From Bacteroidota bacterium (GTDB lineage Bacteria; Bacteroidota; Bacteroidia; Cytophagales; Cyclobacteriaceae), in contig JAEWLI010000156.1 in the NCBI GenBank assembly GCA_023393375.1, positions 1-58,159 on the forward strand: a stretch of DNA of 58,159 bases. Reading direction: 5' to 3'. Each line of letters starts with the position of its first letter. Positions within the stretch are counted from its first letter, which is position 1. This document shows positions 27,062 through 35,061 of this stretch, in pieces. A model generated the notes under the pieces. That model made no database searches. It saw only the letters and a program-made list of their open reading frames with translations, and was not told where the DNA came from. The position numbers and the translations under genes were made by a program.

Positions 27062-27586
27062 ATGAAAAGAATCAAAAATTTTCAAATCTTATTTTTATTT
27101 CTTCTAGCCTCATTACTCTCTTTCGAAAGTGTAGCTCAGCAAGAACAGGAGCCAGAACAAGATTTGCAGGAAACAGAACAAGGCATGATGCCTGCTGTAA
27201 AAGAAGATTTTACTGATCAGGAATTACAACAATTTATTGAAGCCAATAAAGTAGCAATAGGTGTGCAACAATCCGCTGAACAAAAAATGATCAGTGCAAT
27301 TGAAAAAGAAGGATTGGACATCCAGACATTTAATGAAATATTGACTTCAAAACAAAATTCTGAAGCAGAAACACAGGCTACTCCCGAAGATCAGGGAAAA
27401 TTCAATACAGCAGTGGAAGAAGTGGTGAAAATTCAGGAAGAAATGATGACTGAAATGGAAAGTGCTATTCAAGAAACCGGCATTTCAGTGGAGCAATACG
27501 AAGAAATACTGCTTGCTTATCAACAAAGTCCGGTAGTTCAGGAAAAACTGAATCAAATGCTTAATGATTCTATGGAGCAGGAATAA
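27062..27586 (+). CDS. Secreted DUF4168 family protein
   Basis: The 174-aa protein has a Sec signal peptide (MKRIKNFQILFLFLLASLLSFESVAQQ, cleavage near residue 25) and then a Glu/Gln-rich linker. The conserved repeat region FTDQELQQFIEANKVAIGVQQ and KFNTAVEEVVKIQEEMMTEMESAIQETGISVEQYEEIL is typical of DUF4168. Its function is not known; the family is found in secreted proteins of Bacteroidota and Cyanobacteria. The gene stands alone and ends in a clear terminator. A -7-like TAAGTTTG at 26994-27001 lies upstream but lacks a good -33 box. Confidence 0.82.
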   Translation: MKRIKNFQILFLFLLASLLSFESVAQQEQEPEQDLQETEQGMMPAVKEDFTDQELQQFIEANKVAIGVQQSAEQKMISAIEKEGLDIQTFNEILTSKQNSEAETQATPEDQGKFNTAVEEVVKIQEEMMTEMESAIQETGISVEQYEEILLAYQQSPVVQEKLNQMLNDSMEQE

Positions 27587-27613
27587 TTGTTTTAAATTAC
27601 AAATAATACCAGG

Positions 27614-27644
27614 ATCCGGTGAAAAATCTTCACCGGATTTTTTT
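27614..27644 (+). terminator. Terminator after the DUF4168 gene
   Basis: ATCCGGTGAA (27614-27623) and TTCACCGGAT (27629-27638) form a perfect 10-bp stem with a 5-base loop, followed by seven T. It starts 27 bases after the stop codon. Confidence 0.9.
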
Positions 27645-27656
27645 ATATCCTGTTTA

Positions 27657-27911
27657 TCATTTTCCTTTAATTTTTAGAATAAGTATGATGCTTGCAGGGA
27701 TCAATGTAAAAAAGTTAGCCATCATCATAGGCAGATCGTTTATCAATACCGCATAAACCAGCCATGCAACAACCCCTAAGGTAAATACACAATACATTAC
27801 CAATGAAATACCTGTCGTATCCCGGGTTTTGATAGTTTTTAATGCTTGTGGAAAAAATGAGAAGGAGGTGAGTATTGCAGCCATGAACCCAATTGCCCTG
27901 ATAAAATCCAT
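27657..27911 (-). CDS. SemiSWEET-family sugar transporter
   Basis: The 84-aa protein has three predicted membrane helices and the PQ-loop motif FFPQALKTIKTRDTTGISL near residue 20. This is the fold of bacterial SemiSWEETs, which dimerise to give a passive sugar uniporter. Length and topology agree with the family. The second helix carries WLVYAVLINDLPMMMANF; the Trp/Asn pair in this region usually lines the sugar pocket. The substrate is unknown. It is an isolated minus-strand gene between the DUF4168 and amidohydrolase genes, with a -7-like element at 27938-27945 but no clear -33 box. Confidence 0.88.
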   Translation of the reverse strand: MDFIRAIGFMAAILTSFSFFPQALKTIKTRDTTGISLVMYCVFTLGVVAWLVYAVLINDLPMMMANFFTLIPASIILILKIKGK

Positions 27912-28088
27912 TAAATAAATCGATTTAAAATGAGTTGCAAAAATACGATTAAAAAAACAGGTAATTTAACTGATTGATGTGCTATTTCTACTTTTATGAT
28001 GTAATGTAAGATCTCAAACAAGTCTGACATAAATCTGTTCATTATTCGAAAGATTGATATTGCAACTTCACACTATCCCAATTTTGAC

Positions 28089-28877
28089 ATGAGCAAACCA
28101 TTTTTCAAAATGAATATTGGAAATGATCCCTTGATGATCACTGCTATTCATGATGGACATTTTGTTCCGGATGAACTTATGCCTTATATGGCTTTGAATG
28201 AACAAATAAGGTTATATGAAGAAGATCCTTATACCGGATTTTTAACTGATATATCTGATTCTAATGCAATTGGCATGTATTCACGCTTTGTCATTGACTT
28301 GAACCGTAAAAAACAAGAGGCAATTTATATGCATCCTGATCAAGCTTGGGGCTTACATGTTTGGAAAGAAATACCCCCTTCTGAAATTCTTCAAAAGTCA
28401 TATGGTTTCTACAATGACTTTTATAAGCAAATGGAAACTATTATACATAAAAAAATTTTGAATTACGGATATGCAATAATATATGATATTCATTCATACA
28501 ATTACAAAAGAGGGGGAAAGGAAGCTAATAAACTTGAAAACCCGGATATTAATGTAGGGACTACTGGAATGGACAGAGTGTTTTGGGATCCGGTGATCAG
28601 TAGCTTTATTGATGAAATGAACGGTTCAGAGCTGTACGGAAAAAGGCTCGACGTAAGAGAAAATATTAAGTTTAAGGGTGGGCACTTCCCCACCTGGATC
28701 AACAAAAATTTTAATAATAAAGCATGTGCAATTGCCATTGAAGTTAAAAAAATATTTATGGACGAAATAACCGGAGAAGTGGATACAACAGCACTTAGTG
28801 AAATAAAAAAAGCGTTAAACAGTACCATGGTGCCGGTTTTGAATGCTTCATCACAATTGTTTGACCTACACACCTGA
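28089..28877 (+). CDS. N-formylglutamate amidohydrolase-like protein
   Basis: The 262-aa protein matches the FGase family of zinc amidohydrolases, which share the M14-like peptidase fold. Conserved residues are visible in TAIHDGHFVPDEL (putative zinc ligands), SRFVIDLNRKK, IYDIHSYNYKRGG and AIEVKKIFMDE. Classical HutG removes formate from N-formylglutamate in histidine degradation, but no hut genes are nearby. The gene precedes a QEGLA-motif metallopeptidase by 80 bases and an ATP-grasp ligase, so a different substrate, such as a peptide C-terminus or a gamma-glutamyl amide, is plausible (inference). No strong promoter is seen upstream. Confidence 0.88.
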   Translation: MSKPFFKMNIGNDPLMITAIHDGHFVPDELMPYMALNEQIRLYEEDPYTGFLTDISDSNAIGMYSRFVIDLNRKKQEAIYMHPDQAWGLHVWKEIPPSEILQKSYGFYNDFYKQMETIIHKKILNYGYAIIYDIHSYNYKRGGKEANKLENPDINVGTTGMDRVFWDPVISSFIDEMNGSELYGKRLDVRENIKFKGGHFPTWINKNFNNKACAIAIEVKKIFMDEITGEVDTTALSEIKKALNSTMVPVLNASSQLFDLHT

Positions 28878-28957
28878 AATGGTTGTTTTCATAAACTTAT
28901 GACCTGTTGCATTGGTTAATGATCAATTGTAATATGGTTGAATAAACCCAGATTGGT

Positions 28958-30835
28958 ATGATATCTTCTCAAGAAAACCCACTGTCATTTGTTCAAACGG
29001 AACAAGTAGTTTCCCAACGTCTGGAAGAGGAAAAGGCTATTGATGTGCAACTGCCTGAAGAAGGTTTTCTTTATATGGAGCGGCCTTTGCCATTTATAAT
29101 TATTTACAGGTATAATCAAGTTAAAGACCCATTTATTGAGGGCTTGATCAGAAATGAAGCTTCAGGGTTATCAGTGAAAGATACCTATTATATGGAGACC
29201 AGGCATTTATTAAACCGGTTAGCAAAAAACCTTTCTACGAAATTCGGAGCTTTTTTAATTATAGAAATTTGGCCTAGCCAGGAGTTAAATGATATACCTA
29301 CTTTCAAGATATTAGCTTCTGATAAAAAGTTGCCATCTACCTTTCACCATCTTTTAGAGCAGTTGTCAAGTGTATCAGATTTTCAATATCCATTTCAAAG
29401 CGAAATTAAAGTTAGCCAGAAAAGATGTGCTGAACATTTAGAATCCCTTTTTCATACCGAAGAACTGAAAAAAATGGAAAGTTTGCTCATTGGACTCGAA
29501 ATTCCAGCTTTTTATAGAAATTCGGGAAATGGACAAATTTATCCTATAGTTTCCCGTGATCTAAAAAGGATTCTTTCACAGATCTTTCAAAAAACTTTTT
29601 TTGAATTCATAAAGGTACAAACTGATCATAACCTGAAAAATTTCCAGATTCTGGGTAAACGAAATCTTGATAAGATAGTATGGGAAGTGGATGATCAGTT
29701 GGCAGCCATTAATAACATCTATGATTTTCTTTTATTGGTATCGCCTATCAACAGCAGCGAAGCATGGATGGAATTTCAGGAAAACAATTTCAGAAAAGCA
29801 CCTGTGTTTCATTACCGGATGATACCGATGGATCCGGAAAAACTCAAACGAAAACTATTTAATATACCTATCGAACATGTGGATGATCCCACACTAGGGT
29901 ATTTATTTCGTGACAAACGTGGGGAAATTGATAAAATGCTCACCATGCTGAATAGCAGAAATACCGAAGAATTTATGTACGGAAGTTTGCAGGTATATGG
30001 CGGTGTCAAAAACAACCTACTCAATATTGCAAAAGGTTTATTAACAGCATATCCGTTTGAAGAAGGCCAGGACGATGATTCTGATGATGATGAAGGATTG
30101 ATCGGTGTAGCGGAATTTATTGATATGGTTAAAAAGGAATTTGAGTTTTTAAAAGAACAATATCCCGCTGTAGAAACAAAAGTAAAATTGAAAAGTGATA
30201 TCACAGGCTTGATGGTAAGTAAAGGAGCACTGCTGATTGGTACTGATATAAAAAGTTTTTCTCCAAAAAGGGCCAGAGCACTTATTCAACATGAGATAGG
30301 GACCCACTCCCTCACCTATTTTAATGGAAAAGCTCAACCACTGAAGTTACTATATAGTGGGGTACCAGGGTATGAAGAATTACAGGAAGGATTGGCCGTA
30401 TTTGCAGAATATCTTTCCGGGGGACTTACCAAATACCGCATGCAAATACTTGCTGCACGTGTGATTGCTGCCGATTCCCTGATCAAGGGAAATGATTTTA
30501 TCAATACATTCTTTATGCTCAAGGATGAATTTAACATAGACAATTACACAGCCTATATTATTTCAATGAGGGTTTATCGTGGAGGTGGTCTTACTAAAGA
30601 TATTGTATATCTTAGAGGGATTGTACATTTACTTGAATATCTTAAGGATGGAAATGATTTGGCACCATTGCTGATCGGAAAGATCAGACAAGACAATTTG
30701 CCTGTGATTGATGAATTAATTTTACGAGGTATTCTAAAGCCAGCCCCTCTAAAGCCCCGATACCTGGTAGAGACAGCCAGTATGGAAAGATTGCGGGCAG
30801 TAGACAAAAATAAGACACTTTTTAACCTTATATAA
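28958..30835 (+). CDS. QEGLA-motif (DUF1704) zinc metallopeptidase, MATCAP-like
   Basis: The 625-aa protein belongs to the DUF1704 family, often annotated as 'flavohemoglobin expression-modulating QEGLA motif protein'. The zinc motif is HEIGTH (H445, E446, H449), and Q476-E477-G478-L479-A480 gives the third ligand (E477) of a gluzincin-like site. The eukaryotic relative MATCAP (KIAA0895L) removes the C-terminal tyrosine of alpha-tubulin, so a carboxypeptidase activity is a reasonable guess. About 440 residues precede the catalytic region, including an acidic stretch QDDDSDDDE near residue 370. The ATP-grasp gene follows after 4 bases, so the two are translationally coupled. Substrate unknown. 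Confidence 0.85.
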   Translation: MISSQENPLSFVQTEQVVSQRLEEEKAIDVQLPEEGFLYMERPLPFIIIYRYNQVKDPFIEGLIRNEASGLSVKDTYYMETRHLLNRLAKNLSTKFGAFLIIEIWPSQELNDIPTFKILASDKKLPSTFHHLLEQLSSVSDFQYPFQSEIKVSQKRCAEHLESLFHTEELKKMESLLIGLEIPAFYRNSGNGQIYPIVSRDLKRILSQIFQKTFFEFIKVQTDHNLKNFQILGKRNLDKIVWEVDDQLAAINNIYDFLLLVSPINSSEAWMEFQENNFRKAPVFHYRMIPMDPEKLKRKLFNIPIEHVDDPTLGYLFRDKRGEIDKMLTMLNSRNTEEFMYGSLQVYGGVKNNLLNIAKGLLTAYPFEEGQDDDSDDDEGLIGVAEFIDMVKKEFEFLKEQYPAVETKVKLKSDITGLMVSKGALLIGTDIKSFSPKRARALIQHEIGTHSLTYFNGKAQPLKLLYSGVPGYEELQEGLAVFAEYLSGGLTKYRMQILAARVIAADSLIKGNDFINTFFMLKDEFNIDNYTAYIISMRVYRGGGLTKDIVYLRGIVHLLEYLKDGNDLAPLLIGKIRQDNLPVIDELILRGILKPAPLKPRYLVETASMERLRAVDKNKTLFNLI

Positions 30836-30839
30836 TCAA

Positions 30840-31889
30840 ATGAATATCGCATTTATAATCAATAATATCAAAACAGAAAAGCCCATTTACACTACTATCC
30901 TACTGGCAAAGAAAATGCACAATCAAGGGCATCAGGTTTACATCATTAGCGTTGATGATTTGTTGTATACCCCTGATGGACATATGGGTGGATTTGCAAT
31001 CCGTGCCAAGGGAAAAACCTATAAGTCATCAGAAACTTTTTTGGCTGCCCTGATGGAACAGGAAAACCAAAAAGTAAAAGTTCTGTCCACCGATTTGGAT
31101 GTCATTATGTTGAGAAATGACCCGGCTGCTGATGAAAAAACCAAATCATGGGCTACTACAGCAGGAGTAATCTTTGGTCAGATCGCTTTAAATGATCATG
31201 TGATTGTAGTAAACGACCCCAACAGCTTAGCGCATGCAGCCAATAAAATGTATTTTCAACATTTTCCGGAAGAAGTCCGCTTGCAAACCATGATCACCAG
31301 AGAGGCCAAGGAGATAAAAGAATTCTTTAAGCAAAATGGAGAAAAAATTATTCTGAAACCATTGGTAGGTTCAGGAGGGAAAGGTGTATTTCTGGTAAAA
31401 AATGAAAACATCAGCAACCTGAACCAAATCATTGATGCCATCAGCCGCGACGGTTATGTTATTGCCCAGGAATATTTACCCGATGCATCTAAAGGCGATA
31501 CCCGGTTATTTGTAATGAATGGTAAACCTTTATTATATAAAGGAAAATATGCTGCTCTGAAGAGGCTTTCTGCTGATGGCGATATCAGAAGCAATATCCA
31601 CTCTGGCGGAACTGCTGTAGAAGCTACTATTACAGACGAAATGCTGCACATAGTGGATATCATTTCACCAAAGCTGGTACAGGATGGAATGTTTCTCGTA
31701 GGTCTTGATATTGTGGGAACCAAGTTGCTGGAAATAAATGTATTCAGTCCAGGTGGTTTGGTAATGGCAAGTAAATTCAACAATGTGGATTTTGCGCAAA
31801 AGATAGTTGATTCCCTGGTGAAAAAGGTGGAACACAGAAAAATATATGGGAGTAAAATAGACAATAAAACACTTGCAACGATCGACTGA
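30840..31889 (+). CDS. Glutathione-synthetase-like ATP-grasp ligase
   Basis: The 349-aa protein has an N-terminal pre-ATP-grasp domain with INNIKTEKPIYTTILLAKKMHNQGH, followed by the ATP-grasp fold. The ATP lid is KPLVGSGGKGVFLV (G177 to G182), the hinge is VIAQEYLPDASKGDTRLFV, then GDIRSNIHSGGTA, and the Mg-binding strand is LLEINVFSPGG. All catalytic elements look intact. This group ligates a carboxylate to an amine through an acyl-phosphate. No gshA is present, so true glutathione synthesis is not supported. The 4-base coupling to the DUF1704 peptidase gene suggests the ligase and peptidase act on the same substrate. Confidence 0.88.
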   Translation: MNIAFIINNIKTEKPIYTTILLAKKMHNQGHQVYIISVDDLLYTPDGHMGGFAIRAKGKTYKSSETFLAALMEQENQKVKVLSTDLDVIMLRNDPAADEKTKSWATTAGVIFGQIALNDHVIVVNDPNSLAHAANKMYFQHFPEEVRLQTMITREAKEIKEFFKQNGEKIILKPLVGSGGKGVFLVKNENISNLNQIIDAISRDGYVIAQEYLPDASKGDTRLFVMNGKPLLYKGKYAALKRLSADGDIRSNIHSGGTAVEATITDEMLHIVDIISPKLVQDGMFLVGLDIVGTKLLEINVFSPGGLVMASKFNNVDFAQKIVDSLVKKVEHRKIYGSKIDNKTLATID

Positions 31890-31964
31890 TGAATTTGTTT
31901 ATGAACCAATCACTATCCAAATGGTTAATTTATAAAGCAATTACTACACTAAAAAATTAATGTG

Positions 31965-32456
31965 ATGGAAAATCGTGAAACTGTTTTATTAAAAAGACTA
32001 AGCACACTCGATCAAGAAACCCAAAAAGAATTTGTCCCTGACATTCGTAAGTGGAATGTATTGGGTGAAAAAGGATATAAGATAGGGTTTATATCAGATC
32101 TTTGGATTGATGTGGCAGAAATGCTGGTAAGATATGTGGAAGTGAATACCGAATACAATCAACTGATCTTAATTCCCATCGGAATGATCGCAATGAACAA
32201 AAAAGAAGAGTTTGTGGTGACGGTTGACTTAAGAAAATCGGACCTTTCAAAAATACCGACACATGAAGGTGAGGTTTTATCACGTGATTTTGAATCGCAA
32301 GTAAGAAAGAGTTATTTCCCTAATTTTTCTATTTCTGGAAATGAAAGTGATTTTTACAATCATAATATTTTTGATGAAAGAAGCCTATTTGGCAGATCAA
32401 CAAGGGAAAAAGCGAAAAAAGGTTATCTGGAAAGCATGAATCAGGACAAAAGATGA
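31965..32456 (+). CDS. PRC-barrel-like protein
   Basis: The 163-aa protein starts at the ATG at 31965; an in-frame GTG directly upstream (31962) would add one residue. The core WNVLGEKGYKIGFISDLWIDVAEMLVRYVEVNTE resembles a PRC-barrel, where a small beta barrel follows the sequence G-x-x-[IL]-G-x-[IV]-x-D. The C-terminal half (FESQVRKSYFPNF, then NHNIFDERSLFGRSTREKAKKGY) resembles photosynthetic-reaction-centre H-like PRC proteins found outside phototrophs. No photosynthesis genes are nearby. It is 75 bases after the ATP-grasp gene on the same strand, so a functional link is possible but not shown. Confidence 0.65.
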   Translation: MENRETVLLKRLSTLDQETQKEFVPDIRKWNVLGEKGYKIGFISDLWIDVAEMLVRYVEVNTEYNQLILIPIGMIAMNKKEEFVVTVDLRKSDLSKIPTHEGEVLSRDFESQVRKSYFPNFSISGNESDFYNHNIFDERSLFGRSTREKAKKGYLESMNQDKR

Positions 32457-32466
32457 TTGCTGTAAT

Positions 32467-34977
32467 TTAATAAGGATCTGTATCAAAAATAATGATCAGT
32501 TTTTTGTAAGCTTGTTTTTTTTGTAATTCGATTAAATTTTGGTGCAGAAGTTCCTTGAACTTGCTAATGCTTACCTGCGGATTCCTTTCAATTTTTACAT
32601 ATAGCTGTTCATGATACAGGTTTCTGATACGTGAAATCAAAGGTTCCTCGGGGCCCAATATTCGTTTATTTCCAAATTTTTCTTTTAAAATCTGGCTTAT
32701 TTCTAATGCAGCTTGATTCAAAACCTGCTTATTTTCATGTTTCATCATAATCCTTATCAATCTCACAAAAGGGGGATAGGCGAATTTTTCCCTTTCCAGG
32801 ATTTCTGCTTGATAAAAAGCGGTATAGTCGTGGGTTTGAATCCACTTTAGGATTTGTTGATCAGGGTTGGCCGATTGAATAATCACATTCCCGGTTTTTT
32901 CTCTTCTGCCGGCACGTCCACTTACCTGGGTAATTAGTTGAAATGCACGCTCAAATGACCTGAAATCAGGAAAATGAATCATGCGGTCAGCATCAAGAAT
33001 GCCCACAAGGCTTACCCTGTCGAAATCCAAACCTTTACTGACCATTTGTGTCCCAACCAAAATATCAATATCACCCTGTTCAAACTCTTCGATCAACTGT
33101 TGATAACTATACTTTTTTCGCGTTGTGTCAAGATCCATTCTACTGATTTTGGCTTCAGGGATTAACAGTTTTAGATCTTCTTCCAGTTTCTCTGTTCCAA
33201 AACCCACTGTTCTGATTTTCGATGATCCACAAGCAGCACAATCAGAGGGTAATTTACGTTGATAGCCGCAATAGTGGCACCGCAATTCATTTTTATACAT
33301 ATGGTAAGTCAGGCTTACATCGCAATGTTCGCATTTGGGTATCCAGGTACATTCATCACAGGTAATATGAGGTGCATAACCTCGCCTATTCTGAAAAATA
33401 ATAACCTGTTCCTTATTATATAATGTTTCTCCAATTTTGTCGAGCAACTGGGAGGAAAAATCCCCTTTTATGGTCTTGTTTTTTCTCTCCAGTCTTAGAT
33501 TAGCTAAAATCATTTCCGGTAAATTGGCATTCCCAAACCGTTTATGAAGTTCAACCAAACCGTATCTTCCAGATTTGGCCAAATAATAAGACTCAACTGA
33601 AGGAGTAGCGGAACCCAACAACACTTTTGCCTGATGATTTTGTGCCAATACCATTGATGCATCCCGGGCATGGTAACGAGGTGCCGGATCAAACTGTTTG
33701 TAGGAATTTTCATGTTCCTCATCTACGATGATTAAGCCCAGGTTGTCAAATGGTAAAAAAATAGAGGAGCGGACGCCAACAATAAAAGAATATCTCCCTT
33801 CTGTTATACCCCTCCATATTTCTACCCGCTCATTGTCAGAAAATTTGGAATGATATACACCAAGCTTGTCGCCAAATATCTTGCGCAACCTGCTCACGAT
33901 CTGGGTTGTGAGCGCAATTTCCGGTAATAAATAAAGAACCTGGCGGCCCGATTCGAGCACTTGTTTTATTATTTCTATGTAAATTTCTGTTTTACCACTG
34001 CCCGTAATTCCGTGAAAAAGCACAATATCTTTTTCAGCAAATGAAATAAGGATCGCATCTCTGGCCTCAACTTGACCGGATGATAAAACAAATACAGGTT
34101 CCTTTTCTTCGCCCAGGTCTTCAAAGCGGGGAACAACTTGCATAAATTCTTCAAAAATATGATTCTTAATGAGCGATTGAAGTGCAGAAACAGATAACGA
34201 CTTTTGTTTGAATACCTGTTTTTCCACACCTTTATGATTTGAGGAATGATCATTAATAACAGGAACTTCTTGTAGATATTTAAGTAAAATATCCAGTTGT
34301 TTGGGCTGTTTCTCTAATTTTTCGAACAATTGTTCCAGCTTATTTTTATCATTGGCATACATCTGTTGCAAGCGAATGCGTCTGATTTTTTTTGGTACAT
34401 ATTTTTCCTTTATTTCTTCATAAATGATAATGGAATTCTTTTGTAAAAGGGACTTTATGATGTGGTTGAAATTTTTGATTTCAAGTATTTCTTCAACCTC
34501 TCTGTAAGTAAGGGATTTCCGATTTCTTATTTCCATTAATAACTCCCATTCCCTTTCGGTAAAGAAATCTGTATTTGTATCAGGATTAAAATCAGGATGA
34601 ACTTGAATTTTAGATTCGCTGCTCAATTTAAGTCCAGAAGGCAAAGCAATATTCAGTACTTCACCAATAGTGCACATATAATATGCAGCAACCCATTCAA
34701 AGAAGGATATCTGAACAGGCAATACTGCTGGTACTTCATCAAGTACCTCTGAAATATACTTTGCCTCATATTCTTTAGGCGGGGTTTGATGAATTTTACC
34801 AATAATTCCGGTCATTACTTTCTTTTTCCCAAAGGGAACTATTACCCGGCATCCAATAGCAATGTCCTGCTCGAAAGCCATTGGTACTCTATAGGTAAAT
34901 AATTTAGGAATGGGTACCGGCAGGATCACATCGACAAAATGGGTAATTCGTTCTTTATTCTCCTGATCCATCATCAA
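32467..34977 (-). CDS. priA: Primosomal protein N' (replication restart helicase PriA)
   Basis: PriA is a 3'-5' DNA helicase that reloads the replisome at collapsed forks. The 836-aa product has an N-terminal DNA-binding domain (DVILPVPIPKLFTYRVP), Walker A GITGSGKTE (K329) and Walker B DEEHENSYKQ. Between the helicase lobes is a zinc-binding insert with eight cysteines: CDECTWIPKCEHC and CHYCGYQRKLPSDCAACG. The C-terminal lobe has VGTQMVSKGLDFDRVSLVGIL and QVSGRAGRR. Three Met codons open the frame; I keep the first. It converges on the PRC-barrel gene with a 10-base gap and lies downstream of ppiD, behind a terminator. Confidence 0.97.
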   Translation of the reverse strand: MMMDQENKERITHFVDVILPVPIPKLFTYRVPMAFEQDIAIGCRVIVPFGKKKVMTGIIGKIHQTPPKEYEAKYISEVLDEVPAVLPVQISFFEWVAAYYMCTIGEVLNIALPSGLKLSSESKIQVHPDFNPDTNTDFFTEREWELLMEIRNRKSLTYREVEEILEIKNFNHIIKSLLQKNSIIIYEEIKEKYVPKKIRRIRLQQMYANDKNKLEQLFEKLEKQPKQLDILLKYLQEVPVINDHSSNHKGVEKQVFKQKSLSVSALQSLIKNHIFEEFMQVVPRFEDLGEEKEPVFVLSSGQVEARDAILISFAEKDIVLFHGITGSGKTEIYIEIIKQVLESGRQVLYLLPEIALTTQIVSRLRKIFGDKLGVYHSKFSDNERVEIWRGITEGRYSFIVGVRSSIFLPFDNLGLIIVDEEHENSYKQFDPAPRYHARDASMVLAQNHQAKVLLGSATPSVESYYLAKSGRYGLVELHKRFGNANLPEMILANLRLERKNKTIKGDFSSQLLDKIGETLYNKEQVIIFQNRRGYAPHITCDECTWIPKCEHCDVSLTYHMYKNELRCHYCGYQRKLPSDCAACGSSKIRTVGFGTEKLEEDLKLLIPEAKISRMDLDTTRKKYSYQQLIEEFEQGDIDILVGTQMVSKGLDFDRVSLVGILDADRMIHFPDFRSFERAFQLITQVSGRAGRREKTGNVIIQSANPDQQILKWIQTHDYTAFYQAEILEREKFAYPPFVRLIRIMMKHENKQVLNQAALEISQILKEKFGNKRILGPEEPLISRIRNLYHEQLYVKIERNPQVSISKFKELLHQNLIELQKKQAYKKLIIIFDTDPY

Positions 34978-35010
34978 ATTAGCAGCAGGTTAATTAAAAA
35001 GTGTAATACT

Positions 35011-35044
35011 AAAAAGCCCGACCAGGTTACTGATCAGGCTTTTT
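35011..35044 (-). terminator. Strong terminator after the ppiD-like gene
   Basis: On the minus strand AAAAAGCCTGATCAG pairs over 15 bp (two G-U pairs) with CTGGTCGGGCTTTTT around a 4-base loop (35011-35044), 17 bases after the stop codon. The 3' arm ends in five U. It separates the ppiD-like gene from priA. Confidence 0.85.
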
Positions 35045-35061
35045 AGATAATATCTTCAGTA

